This document shows, piece by piece, positions 32,806-42,348 of a stretch of DNA of 64,000 nt. Location: contig OU862920.1 in the NCBI GenBank assembly GCA_917880885.1, positions 35,809,019-35,873,018 of the forward strand, given 5' to 3'. Source of the DNA: Limnephilus marmoratus (Eukaryota > Arthropoda > Insecta > Trichoptera > Limnephilidae). The notes beneath the pieces were generated by a model. It did not search any database and had not been told where the DNA came from. It was given only the letters and a program-made list of their open reading frames with translations. The translations under genes and the position numbers were made by a program. Numbering within the stretch: the first letter of the stretch is position 1; the number at the start of each line of letters is the position of its first letter.

Positions 32806-32889
32806 TTCTGTATACTTATGTTTTTATGATTATGTCCATGCATGCGTATACATATGTGTATGTGTGTATGTCTGTGTATGCTTTTATAA

Positions 32890-32998
32890 TATGTACCCAT
32901 CTCAGAACAGACCTTGTCTAGTGAGGCGGGTTACTTACTTGTTTGTATGTTAATTTTATTTCAATAAACGCCCGGGTTGCCGGCAATTTAAAAAAAAA
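32890..32998 (+). repeat. LINE-like 3' end with polyadenylation signal
   Basis: ACCTTGTCTAGTGAGGCGGG, TTATTTCAATAAACGCCCGG and GTTGCCGGCAATTTAAAAAA. AATAAA shortly before an A run, and a related GGGTTGCCGGAAATAAAGCC at 45,088, suggest a retroelement tail. Confidence 0.45.
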
Positions 32999-32999
32999 G

Positions 33000-34595
33000 G
33001 TTTGTAAGTTTGCGCGAGTTTGTATGCATTCTTATTTGTGGAAAGGCTTTTAAGAACAAGCAGTGAAAAAAATACACCTATAAAATGAGAGCCATCTGAC
33101 ATTATAAAATGGTTTAGTTCTCAATAAGGTTCTGAGAGTTAGCAATGGTGGGTGGGTCTGGCAGAGTCGGATTTATATGTTTAATTGGACGAAATAGCTA
33201 TGATTTTCGTATTTATGGTAATGATACCAAGTGCAAACACATTTACAAGTTTTCTATACAAAACATTGAGTTTTCAATATTATGTGAGCAAGTTGTTTAA
33301 CAATATAAACGTATTAATTGAATATGTAGAATTTGATACATGTATTATGGTTATTTAAATTTTAATTACCATGATTTAATTTGGTTATTCTACTTTTTCG
33401 AGATTTATGAATAGTTTTGCGGGTTCATAAGTTAGTTAAAAATATTAACATTATTTGCCCGGGATTCAGCGCTATAATTTAATTAAGCTACTGCTTTTCC
33501 GTCACAATGCATTATAGAGGTTTTTTCACGGCTTCTAGTAAGAACAAAAAATCTAGGTACAATGCAGAGATCGTGACACAATAGATTATTCAAATTGGTG
33601 ATTACGTTGTGATAATGATTACGAAGTGTACGTAGTAAATACCTACACATGTTTCGTACTTTACTTACTTGCACATTTCTTGTGAAAAAGCAAGGTCATA
33701 GTGTTGGCAGAATTATAACTATACATTCAATTATATTGTAATGTCTAACATATTTCTTTCATCATTGTGACTTAATTCCTCGCATAGAAGGTTTTCTCGT
33801 CATTCTACTTTGTCGTTACACTTCGTCATTCTACTTTGCTTTAAATAATTTCTTAAATCGTCCCCAACGCGATTTAAGAAAACGGTAGGTATATTTGGAA
33901 TAAGTGTAAGGTTAGTTATGTGTGTAGGTATGAATATGAAAAAAAACTACTTTTACTACTTTTTGTCTGAAATTTCATTTACAGGCTAGCCCTTCAAAAA
34001 TTTGGCATTTTTTTCAGATGGTCAAAATATTTTCGCTTTACAATAAAACGCAAATATTTGGAATATTATCAGATCGTAAAATTTTTGCATACAAACATAA
34101 AAAAAGTTTTCAAAATGGCTCACCTTACGTTTTTTCTAACTAAAGTTACTGATAATAAAAAAAAATAATAACACATACATATTTTATTAGACAAACGTAA
34201 AAAAAACACATTGTAACCTCACTTTTTTGTCGCTCTATGTAAAAATAATTTATAAAAAATTCCCGAAATTTCAAATTTTTTTTTCAATTTGCGATTCTAT
34301 ACTTTGTGTACAAAAAAGTGTACATTTTACTGTTTTGGTTGCTATTTTTTAGACTGGAATATAAAGCATGGTGTTTTTTCCTTTCTTACACCGATTAGAA
34401 CATATTTCTAACTATTATAGTAAGGGAGTTAACAGCGTTTTGTATGAGACCTATGTGCACAAATATGGTCTCCTGTGATTAAACGGGCTAGTTGTGTTTT
34501 AGGGGAGGTTTCTAACTTCCATGTATGTGTCCAAAAGAGAGTCTTGATTGTTTATCCGGTGTTTTTCATTTTTCAAATGGAAAAATTGGGGTTTT
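33000..34595. other. AT-rich; one perfect hairpin, otherwise unrecognised
   Basis: At 33,849-33,881 TTTCTTAAATCG and its exact complement flank a 9-base loop. CGTCATTCTACTTTG occurs twice at about 33,797-33,838. Confidence 0.4.
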
Positions 34596-34599
34596 TCTT

Positions 34600-34840
34600 T
34601 TTTGGGTGAATCTGGACAGAAAAGACGAATGCTTCGTATTGAACATGTTTCTCGCTCATGTGGTTTGGATAAACGAAGAAAGGAGTGTAAAGAAAATGTA
34701 CGATTCTGAAGTTAATGGTAGAAGAAATCGAGGACGCTCGAGAATGACATGGCATCAAGGGAATACAATATTTGAGATGGGTCACATCGACAGCTTGAAT
34801 AACAGAAGAGTTTGAATGAGACGACGTATGAATGTAGTAT
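34600..34840 (+). pseudogene. LINE C-terminal fragment
   Basis: The frame reads NEERSVKKMYDSEVNGRRNR, then GRSRMTWHQGN and SLNNRRV, followed by MRRRMNV after the stop. The arrangement of HV...EER, K-Y-SEVNGRR-RGRPR-TW is typical of the C-terminus of one group of insect LINE polymerases. A more decayed relative lies at 46.8-47 kb. A tRNA-like segment follows immediately. Confidence 0.75.
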
Positions 34841-34905
34841 AACGACGGCCTCTGTTGTTGAGTGGTTACGATTCTCGGCTATTCGGAATTCGGAGAGTTT
34901 AATAT
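34840..34905 (+). repeat. tRNA-like 5' half
   Basis: CCTCTGTTGTTGAGTGGTTA, then GATTCTCGGCTATTCGG resembles a tRNA D arm and anticodon arm. Box B is not intact. It may be the 3' tail of the LINE or a SINE head. Confidence 0.35.
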
Positions 34906-34964
34906 GATCAATTTTGGTTATTTCACAATAACCTAATTAATTAAAATACCTAATATATCAGCGG

Positions 34965-35125
34965 AAGGTTCCAGAGTGGATGTTACTTTCAGTATCGTCG
35001 TTCCAGAATCGAAACGTTGCTTTTGATGTCTTAAGCCATGTTTGGTGTTCAGACCTGAGTAACCATATTCTTCCCCACCTTTCCTTTCAGCATCTCTTTC
35101 CCCGCCCCTCTCACTTCATCCTCAA
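34965..35125 (+). repeat. P repeat
   Basis: TCCAGAGTGGATGTTACTTT, CAGTATCGTCGTTCCAGAAT and CGAAACGTTGCTTTTGATGT, then a pyrimidine-rich stretch. The 3' third is missing. Confidence 0.6.
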
Positions 35126-35129
35126 AACA

Positions 35130-35560
35130 ATTAGGTATATTATACTATAGTCTCACTGGCTCCAGACAGTTGGTAGCAATTACGTGATACTCGTATAAAA
35201 AGCGGTATTTAATTCCGGACAAGTTACTACGGCGGAGGTTGCATCGGGTAACCGGGATCTACTGCCTTGTTGCTGCTGCGGCCCTGAGCGAGCATCTCGA
35301 GAGAACATGATTGTTTCGCAATAGCTTTTAATGCACCCAATGCCTTTATGTTCTAGACACTTGCTCTCAATAGACTGACTGTCTGACAGAGCCGGAACCG
35401 GGCTACATAGGAAATGATTTGCTTACTGATTCTGATCCGGGTAATTGTACTAAAAATGTTCGTAAAAATGATTAATAAAATAACACTTAATCGGACCTTT
35501 TTCCGTATTAAAGTCATAACATTTATTAATTTCGTGGTTTAATAAAAAATATATATTTGC
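35130..35560. other. Less AT-rich stretch without repeats
   Basis: TCGTATAAAAAGCGG is TATA-like and is followed by GGCGGAGGTTGCATCGGGTA and TTGTTGCTGCTGCGGCCCTG. It could be a promoter or an exon edge, but there is no long frame. Confidence 0.25.
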
Positions 35561-35564
35561 TTAA

Positions 35565-35640
35565 GTGAAGACAACATTAGAGAAACTTAATCGAAAATCT
35601 GGAGACAGAAAAATCAGAAAAAGATATAGAAGCAGAGGTG
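35565..35640 (-). repeat. tRNA-S repeat, 3' part
   Basis: GAGAAACTTAATCGAAAATC and CAGAAAAATCAGAAAAAGAT. It adjoins the left Penelope copy and mirrors the tRNA-S tail at 40.4 kb. Confidence 0.6.
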
Positions 35641-35768
35641 CCGATATATTAATTATTAATTGTTTTGTGTTTAATTCGTAGAACTCCATTTTAATTTTTA
35701 GAAATTTAATTAAAATTAAATTCGATAATGTTATTATCGAGTTCTGCAAGTTTTTTGGTTAGTGTTTT

Positions 35769-35812
35769 AGTTACAGCTGTTTCGACTTGTAAGGTCATTT
35801 TCAAACTGTGGT
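35769..35812 (-). ncRNA. Hammerhead-like motif in Penelope 3' UTR, left copy
   Basis: On the minus strand TTGAAAA, T, stem II GAC/GTC, GAAA, then ACAGCTGT and base A. The core has the same U3/A8 double change as the 20.1 kb palindrome. The paired stem I (AGT/ACT) is short. Confidence 0.4.
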
Positions 35813-36018
35813 GAAGCCACGTACGGACGACTTATTTATAAGATTTTAAATGTCAATTTTTAAAGGTGTCTAAGTTGATTTATTACCGGTTAAACCAATT
35901 TGTAGAGACACTAATTGAGAGAGTGCTAATGTGGGATTCGGAGTATTTCCCTTTGGTTTGCCTTGCACTAAGTGTAAGGGTTTTCTTAATTGATTTAGAA
36001 TGACGTTATTGCTATGAC

Positions 36019-36993
36019 TCATTTAAGTGCATTATATTTCTTAGGTTTGGTAAACATACTAAATAGTGGGGAATATATAATTTTCCTTACTTTATTAATT
36101 AGCATTATGTTGGGGTCATTCGTTCGTTTATTGATTTCTAATTGTTCAAGCAAATTTAATCTAAGACCCTTTCGTTCAATATGTAATGATTTTGGCTGGT
36201 TATTTTTAAGTGGAACGTGATTATTCACTAAGAGATGTTCGGCGAATTTTGAAGAGGTGTTTTTATTTTTATAACAATTTATATGTTCTTTGAATCTAGT
36301 TGAGAATGCCTTACCTGTTTGTCCGATGTACGTAGCGTTACAGTCGGCGTGGTCACATTTTAATTCATATATGCCACCGTTATTGAGTTTAGGATTTCTA
36401 CTTTTTAAGTTTTTAAGGCTTGTTCCCATATTATTATTGGTTCTAAAAGCTATATTTAAACCACATTTTTTAATTTCTTTTGCAATTTTTAAAGATATTG
36501 GGCCGAGGAATTCGAGACATGCAAATTTTTCTATTTTTTTGTTATGTACCGGATATATTAAATTAATTTTATTTTTGTATTTCTTGTTTTTTATTATTTT
36601 CTCAATGTTTTTTGCCTCATAGCCGTTATTAATCGCGATTATTTTAATAGTTTCCTTTTCTTTTACGTATGTTTTATGATCTAAAGGAATGTTAATGAGT
36701 CGATGTACCATTGAATGGTAAGCTGATAATTTGTGGGACCAAGGATGAGTTGAATTTGCATTTATCGTAGTATCTGTAAACGTTGGTTTTCTAAATATTT
36801 CGAAGGTATGTTTATTATTACTTCTACCAATTGTCAGATCTAAAAAAATTATTTTGCCTTCGATCTCATGTTCAACTGTGAAGCAGATTTTATTATTAAT
36901 GGTGTTGGCCCAGTTAGTAAAGATATCTAACTGTCGGTTGGTGCCGTTCCAACAAATAAAGATGTCGTCTACATATCTGACATAATATATTAT
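36019..36993 (-). CDS. Penelope RT C-terminal part plus GIY-YIG endonuclease
   Basis: 325 codons are open from the insertion boundary to the stop. The RT part has RYVDD (catalytic YVDD at 36,964-36,975), IIFLDLTI and RKPTFTDTTI. After a linker comes the endonuclease: GGIYELKC with GIY, then ATYIGQTG with YIG 15 residues later, R and H in STRFKEH, and E in NLLEQLE. C and H residues around the GIY motif form the CCHH pattern seen in Penelope endonucleases. The first part of the RT lies beyond the insertion on the same strand. The frame is intact, so this is a young copy, though the element cannot work while interrupted. Confidence 0.9.
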   Translation of the reverse strand: MIYYVRYVDDIFICWNGTNRQLDIFTNWANTINNKICFTVEHEIEGKIIFLDLTIGRSNNKHTFEIFRKPTFTDTTINANSTHPWSHKLSAYHSMVHRLINIPLDHKTYVKEKETIKIIAINNGYEAKNIEKIIKNKKYKNKINLIYPVHNKKIEKFACLEFLGPISLKIAKEIKKCGLNIAFRTNNNMGTSLKNLKSRNPKLNNGGIYELKCDHADCNATYIGQTGKAFSTRFKEHINCYKNKNTSSKFAEHLLVNNHVPLKNNQPKSLHIERKGLRLNLLEQLEINKRTNDPNIMLINKVRKIIYSPLFSMFTKPKKYNALK

Positions 36994-38174
36994 CAGCCTT
37001 ACTAAAAAAAAACCACAGCGCGACCAATTAACTGTGTTATTGCAATAACATAATTATCCCTTGTATACACTAAATCACGTTTTATTACCAATAACGTTTC
37101 TTGCGTGCTCACGCTGTTAAAATGCTTAAAGATCTGACAACGTCGCAAATGGTTATAATTTAGTAGGAAAAAATGTTGTTTTAATTATTCTCCGCCAGGA
37201 GCATTATTGGCGCGCGTGTGCATCGACGGCCCGCGATGAACACACAGCTTGAAAACCAAGCGTTTATGGCCGGATCAGGCGGGATGTCGAAAATTTTGTT
37301 AGATGTTGTGATTTTACTTAATAATTTCTATTGTAGTGACGAAATAACTGTTCTATTCATATAATTAATATATATACCGTATTATTTGTGTGGTTTACAT
37401 AAGTTTAATCAAGTTATTGTACAAACGCCGTACTTTCAAAGTTGAACTGTCAGAATACTGTTTTATAGGTTACATAAAAGATAAAATTAACATTTTAAGA
37501 TCTTTATTTTAAGAGAATTTATAAAAGTGATAATTTTTTATAATATTAATATCTAATACATGTGTTCGTAAACGTATAAAAAGAAATTAACGTCTTTAGA
37601 GATGCAATAAATCTGTTTTAAAAGTCAGTATTATTTCTAAGTTATTTTTTTGGCAATAAACAAAACTTTTAAATTTTTTATTATTTTTTTATTGTAGATA
37701 TACACGATGAAAAAGTGAGGTGATAGTTTCCTTCCAAATTTATTACATAAAAGGACTGTGTTTTTTAAATTTTGAATTTATTTAAATTTCTCTACATTTT
37801 GGTCAAAAATGTTGTGGGAGGAAATTTTTTTCCATTTTTTTCCGAGTTTGAATCTTAAAATATGGCAGTTTTTGAAAGCTAAAGTGTATTTCAAATACAC
37901 AAATCTAAAAGGTAATTTTATCTAGTTTTCATAAATGGTATTTGTTTTTACGACACCTTCAAAAATAAGAAATATATAGAACATTCAAAATACTATGGAA
38001 AAATTACAAATATCGTTCGAACATCAATGGTTAAAACAGAGATAAACTACCCTCTCAGGCCGCGGAAACCATGTGTATTTCTTTCAAAGAACAAATTTTT
38101 AATTAGTAATGTTTTCACATCCGCGGCCATTTGTCAATTGAATAAAATTTTCACTGGGTTTTTTAGTAAGGCTG
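36994..38174. mobile_element. TIR-bounded insertion in the Penelope RT, 1,181 bp
   Basis: The ends are CAGCCTTACTAAAAAA and its exact complement TTTTTTAGTAAGGCTG, followed inward by CCACAG and CCCAGTG. Removing it joins the RT frame without loss or gain of a base. No target duplication is visible, which is odd for a cut-and-paste element. The interior has a GC-richer patch (GGCGCGCGTGTGCATCGACG) and a CCGCGG pair near the right end, but no transposase. The superfamily is unknown. Confidence 0.75.
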
Positions 38175-38450
38175 TTTGTGTTTTGCTAAGGGAGATTTAA
38201 GCATTATATTTTCAATGTAATCCATAAATATCTCTGCGAGAAGTGGACTTAATGGTGACCCCATGGGGAGACCATCATTTTGTTCATAGAATGTATCATT
38301 AAAAAGAAAATAATTTGTTTTTACACAAATTTTTATGAGCTGGAATAACTCTTTTCTTATTACCGGGTTGATGATACATTTTTCCAAGATATTTTCAATT
38401 ATTTTAAGGCATTCTTCAATGGTAATATTGCTAAATAACTTATTAACATT
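38175..38450 (-). CDS. Penelope RT, N-proximal part
   Basis: The minus-strand frame reads NKLFSNITIEECLKIIENIL, then TNYFLFNDTFYEQNDGLPMG, SPLSPLLAEIFMDYIENIML and KSPLAKHK, where the insertion begins. F-Q-DG-MGSPLSP-LA-IFM is diagnostic of Penelope reverse transcriptases. There are no stops. The 5' limit is the head-to-head junction with the plus-strand copy. Confidence 0.85.
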
Positions 38451-39213
38451 CCTTTAGATCATAAAGCATACGTAAAAGAAAAGGAAACTATTAAAATAAT
38501 CGCGATTAATAACGGCTATGAGGCAAAAAACATTGAGAAAATAATAAAAAACAAGAAATACAAAAATAAAATTAATTTAATATATCCGGTACATAACAAA
38601 AAAATAGAAAAATTTGCATGTCTCAAATTCCTCGGCCCAATATCTTTAAAAATTGCAAAAGAAATTAAAAAATGTGGTTTAAATATAGCTTTTAGAACCA
38701 ATAATAATATGGGAACAAGCCTTAAAAACTCAAAAAGTAGAAATCCTAAACTCAATAACGGTGGCATATATGAATTAAAATGTGACCACGCCGACTGTAA
38801 CGCTACGTACATCGGACAAACAGGTAGGGCATTCTCAACTAGATTCAAAGAACATATAAATTGTTATAAAAATAAAAACACCTCTTCAAAATTCGCCGAA
38901 CATCTCTTAGTGAATAATCAAATCAAATCAAATCAAATCAAAAAATATTTATTGTAAAATAAAAATTACAAAAGGTGTAGCTTATGGGTAGACCCCATTT
39001 CTTCCAGCTAATCACGTTCCACTTAAAAATAACCAGCCAAAACCATTACATATTGAACGAAAGGGTCTTAGATTAAATTTGCTTGAACAATTAGAAATCA
39101 ATAAACGAACGAATGACCCCAACATAACGCTAATTAATAAAGTAAGGAAAATTATATATTCCCCACTACTTAGTATGTTTACCAAACCTAAGAAATATAA
39201 TGCACTTAAATGA
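38447..39213 (+). pseudogene. GIY-YIG endonuclease, interrupted
   Basis: It shares GGIYELKC, ATYIGQTGRAFSTRF and SSKFAEHLLVNN with the minus copy, with few substitutions (K to R after QTG). The frame is broken after EHLLVNN by an 88 bp LINE-tail insertion. It resumes with HVPLKN-type sequence and ends at the same stop as the other copy. Confidence 0.85.
38921..39008 (-). mobile_element. 5'-truncated LINE tail with (TTTGA)n
   Basis: It is absent from the other Penelope copy, which defines its edges exactly. On the minus strand it reads AGCTGGAAGAAATGGGGTCT through ACAATAAATATTTTTTGATT and four TTTGA-like units. TAATCA flanks both sides as target duplication, although it overlaps the tail motif. 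Truncation, an AATAAA, a simple-repeat tail and a short duplication together indicate target-primed insertion. Confidence 0.8.
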
Positions 39214-39422
39214 GTCATAGCAATAACGTCATTCTAAATCAATTAAGAAAACCCTTACACTTAGTGCAAGGCAAACCAAAGGGAAATACTCCGAATCCCA
39301 CATTAGCACTCTCTCAATTAGTGTCTCTACAAATTGGTTTAACCGGTAATAAATCAACTTAGACACCTTTAAAAATTGACATTTAAAATCTTATAAATAA
39401 GTCGTCCGTACGTGGCTTCACC

Positions 39423-39465
39423 ACAGTTTGAAAATGACCTTACAAGTCGAAACAGCTGTAACTAA
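39423..39465 (+). ncRNA. Hammerhead-like motif in Penelope 3' UTR, right copy
   Basis: CAGT, TTGAAAA, T, stem II GAC/GTC, GAAA, ACAGCTGT and base A, then ACT. It is identical in layout to the left copy. Confidence 0.4.
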
Positions 39466-39537
39466 AACACTAACCAAAAAACTTGCAGAACTCGATAATA
39501 ACATTATCGAATTTAATTTTAATTCAATTTCTAAAAA

Positions 39538-39665
39538 ATATAAAAAAAAAAATAAATAAAAATAAAAAATAAAAAAAAAAAAAAAAAATAAAAAAAAAAT
39601 AAAAAAAATAAAAAAAAAAATAAAAAAAATAAAAAAAATAAAAAAAAAATAAAAATAAAAATAAA
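39538..39665 (+). repeat. A-rich low-complexity block
   Basis: About 128 bases made almost only of A with single T residues every 5-10 bases. It replaces the GTAGAACTCC sequence that ends the other Penelope copies. Confidence 0.9.
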
Positions 39666-40075
39666 AGTGCCAATAAATGAACCAAATTCATTTATAGAAA
39701 ATGAATTTTATAAAATATATTATGATAAAACTATACTAACAGACAGAACAATTAGTCATAATAGACCTGATATAGTTTTACATGACAAAATTAAAAAAAA
39801 TAACTTATATGATTGATGTAGCTATTCCAAATTCCTGTAATATTCAAAAAACTGTTTCTGAAAAAATTAGAAAATACACAGATTTAGGAAATGAGATTAA
39901 AAGAATTTGGCATTCTCGGACTATAAAAATATTACCATTTGTTATTTCGGCCACTGGCATAATACCTAGGAATCTGATTCAAAATTTAAGCATATTAGAT
40001 TTGTCAAAAAATTTGTATATAAAAATGCAAAAGCAGTAATTTTAAATACATGTAGGATTACAAAAGATTTTTTAA
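39665..40075 (+). pseudogene. LINE restriction-like endonuclease fragment
   Basis: One frame reads ILTDRTISHNRPDIVLHDKI. After a one-base shift in an A run it becomes TYMIDVAIPNSCNIQKTVSE, then KIRKYTDLGNEIKRIW and ILPFVISATGIIPRNL. RPD followed by IDVAIP matches the PD-(D/E)xK endonuclease at the C-terminus of site-specific-type LINEs (R2/R4-like). About 135 codons remain and the RT is absent. A LINE with this ending is the best call; the clade is uncertain. Confidence 0.7.
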
Positions 40076-40312
40076 ATATTTATATTGAGGGATCAGTAGG
40101 ATTTATAGGTTCAATTAGAAATGCCACAGAGCCGAACCCTCTGATATGAAAATATCTGGAGTCGGTGAATTATATTCCCATTTGGTCTCTAGTAGGTTGA
40201 CATGTTGTTCTTGTATTGTTTTGTATTTATAATACTTATATAGTGCAATTGCATAACGTGGATTCACTAGATGATCATTTGGGGAAGTGTATGAAAGGGT
40301 TTAGTTTTTCCT

Positions 40313-40314
<2 letters not shown>

Positions 40315-40379
<65 letters not shown>
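40315..40379 (+). repeat. Poly-T run, 65 bases
   Basis: An uninterrupted T65, followed by G6. On the minus strand it would be a long poly-A tail. The exact length is likely to be unreliable in any sequencing data. Confidence 0.95.
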
Positions 40380-40380
<1 letters not shown>

Positions 40381-40399
40381 GGGGAAAATTTAACCCGTA

Positions 40400-40505
40400 C
40401 AAAAATAAAAGTGCCGATATATTTTTCTGATTTTTGATTGAGTTTCGCTAATATTGTCTTCATTTGATTAAAAATTACAATTTGAGGTTTTACTCATACA
40501 GTTAA
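40400..40505 (+). repeat. tRNA-S repeat, 3' part
   Basis: GTGCCGATATATTTTTCTGA, GATTGAGTTTCGCTAATATT and ATTACAATTTGAGGTTTTAC. It faces away from the tRNA-S tail on the other side of the Penelope pair. Confidence 0.65.
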
Positions 40506-40520
40506 AAAAATAAATAAATA

Positions 40521-40661
40521 TATTCAAATTAATAAATTACGTTTTCAATTAAATTAAAATTATAAATTTTCGTTTTAAATTACGTCAGCTTTGCTGACGA
40601 AACATGTCGGTTTTTATAAATAATTAAGTGGTTAATACAACGTAATTTATTAATTTGAATT
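40521..40661. repeat. 23 bp inverted repeat around a decayed hammerhead-like stem
   Basis: ATTCAAATTAATAAATTACG at the left and CGTAATTTATTAATTTGAAT at the right are exact complements. Between them lie stem GTCAGC/GCTGAC with loop TTT, then GAAA and ACATGTC. The CUGANGA core is missing. Just beyond, GCCTGG/CCAGGC and ACCGGT at 40,733-40,763 look like a further decayed copy. Confidence 0.6.
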
Positions 40662-40769
40662 TAAAATGTTACCACAAAATAATTTTGCACTATTAGAAGA
40701 AATAAATATATATTTTATTTAATATTAAACAAAGCCTGGTCCAGGCGATACCGGTTGAGATGAAATATA

Positions 40770-41585
40770 ATATTTTTTTAGGTTTAATACAATTTTTTTA
40801 TGATAATGACTGACCGCAAAGTTAAACGAAGTGCTTTCTAAATTATTTAATTCGCTTCAACGTCAAGAATGCCTCTATTATTATAATAAATACTGCAATC
40901 ATAAAGACTTGGACATAATTTCGTATTCAATCACTACCTTCAGAAGGTACATTAACAAATATATCTGATAATCTTGTCACTTAAAAGCAGTTAATTATTG
41001 TAACATGCACTCAAGCAATAACTATATAGTATATATTGAGTAAAATGCTCACCTATAATTGAAATGCTATAATTGATAATGTAACTGCAATAATTTTGTG
41101 TTATAATGTTGGCGAGCCAATAAAAAATGAACATATACGCACACATTTTTTTATGAAAAGTTGCCGAGATTTTATGCTTCCCAAAACAATACTTAAGTGT
41201 AAAACGGTTTTATGAAGAATAAAAACTTTATAATTACTTACCAAAAGGCTCAAAGAAAGTCACAAGTTTTGGCACTTTTCGTGGAATATGTGAAAAAAAC
41301 GATTCGTGTATATATTTTACTTAAACAATTACGTAACAATTTAACCGAATTTCTTAAACAGTATTTTAATTTTTTATTTTATGTATTTTTCCTACAAAAT
41401 GTGAAAAAAAATCTTGCATGTGTTTAAATATAGATTTTTATAAAATATTTAGGTCGTTCGTATGAAAAAATAAAATAAATTATTAAATGATATTATTGTA
41501 TATTATATAACAAGTAGTTAAAAAAATTAAACAAACTTTGATAAGTATTTTTTTAAGTAGGTAATGACTTGACGGCTATTATTAT
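40770..41585. other. AT-rich sequence, no gene seen
   Basis: Nothing recognised. A 71-codon frame at 41,212 is lysine-rich and unremarkable. Confidence 0.4.
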
Positions 41586-41594
41586 CATCCCACA

Positions 41595-41790
41595 GTCATA
41601 ATTCAAGCTGCGTGCGAGACGCCCGGAGGCGGTCAGATGGTCGTGCAAACCGCGGCGCGCACGGTGCGGGCCTGTGCTGCCGGGTCACTTAACGTAACGG
41701 CCGGCGGCATTTTAATAATATGACTTCACTGCTGGGCTCATCGGTCATTAATAGATCACGGAAATGCTCTCGCTTTCGTTAAATATCAAA
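41595..41790. promoter_or_regulatory. GC-rich island, possible conserved non-coding element
   Basis: CGTGCGAGACGCCCGGAGGC, AAACCGCGGCGCGCACGGTG and AACGTAACGGCCGGCGGCAT stand out sharply in very AT-rich surroundings. The stretch contains many CpG and has no repeat copy here. It could be a promoter, enhancer or undetected exon. There is no long frame. Confidence 0.3.
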
Positions 41791-41794
41791 TCAT

Positions 41795-42340
41795 TCCTGT
41801 GAAATAGGTTTACACGCTACATAAATATTGTTTATAATTTATTGATAGATGTTCTGTAATTTAATGTTGTGTTGATAGTGTGGCATACATTGATGAAAGA
41901 ATTAAAAATTTTAAAATTCTCAGAAGACTTATTGCGGACTAGACTTTTATTTTTAAAGTTGTTCTTTGTTTTATAGACAGCCCAGATTTATTAAGCTTTC
42001 CATAAACCAACGAGAAATACTCGATTTAAAATTCTTTTTAATTGCAACAACAGTATCACAACTGAAGCATTGATGTAGACATATCAGACTGCATGCAGTT
42101 GGAAATGCTTTTTCAGAAATAATAGGTGTGTTCAACTGCACGGAATAAAGTTTAGCAAACAAGCTATAAATAACATATATACCTCAATAAATCAATGTTA
42201 GCATAAATAATACCTACCAATCTTTAGCATGGGTTATACGTACTTAAATTAGTTTTCTGTTCCGCTGTTATATACATATTATGACATGTTTTGTAAAAGC
42301 CCGCACAGACGAATATTATAAATAAAACATTGAAAAAGTA
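41795..42340. other. No feature recognised
   Basis: AT-rich, short frames only. Confidence 0.4.
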
Positions 42341-42348
42341 GATAACAC

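Larger units (their letters stand above)
35650..38450 (-). mobile_element. Penelope-like element, minus copy, with a 1.18 kb insertion
   Basis: In minus-strand order: part of the RT (38,450-38,175), a TIR-bounded insertion, the rest of the RT and a GIY-YIG endonuclease (36,993-36,019), then about 370 bases of 3' UTR with a hammerhead-like fold. The 5' end is cut in the RT fingers. Penelope-like elements pair a telomerase-related RT with a GIY-YIG endonuclease, which is what is seen. The coding parts have no stops or frameshifts. Confidence 0.9.
38447..39540 (+). mobile_element. Penelope-like element, plus copy, 5'-truncated
   Basis: It starts in the linker after the RT (ATTAACATTCCTTTAGATCA) and runs through the endonuclease and 3' UTR to AATTTCTAAAAA. 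It is nearly identical to the minus copy over about 1 kb. ATTAACATT at the junction could be read as part of either copy, so microhomology joining is possible. Confidence 0.9.

Noticed and set aside
36290..36622. 110-codon hydrophobic frame on the plus strand (and its twin at 38,516-38,848 on the minus strand)
   Set aside because: Both are antisense shadows of the Penelope endonuclease coding sequence.
36019..36993. Homing endonuclease or bacterial-type GIY-YIG gene
   Set aside because: The GIY-YIG domain follows a Penelope RT in the same frame, so it belongs to the retroelement.
40216..40463. Poly-phenylalanine and poly-lysine frames
   Set aside because: They are translations of the T65 run.
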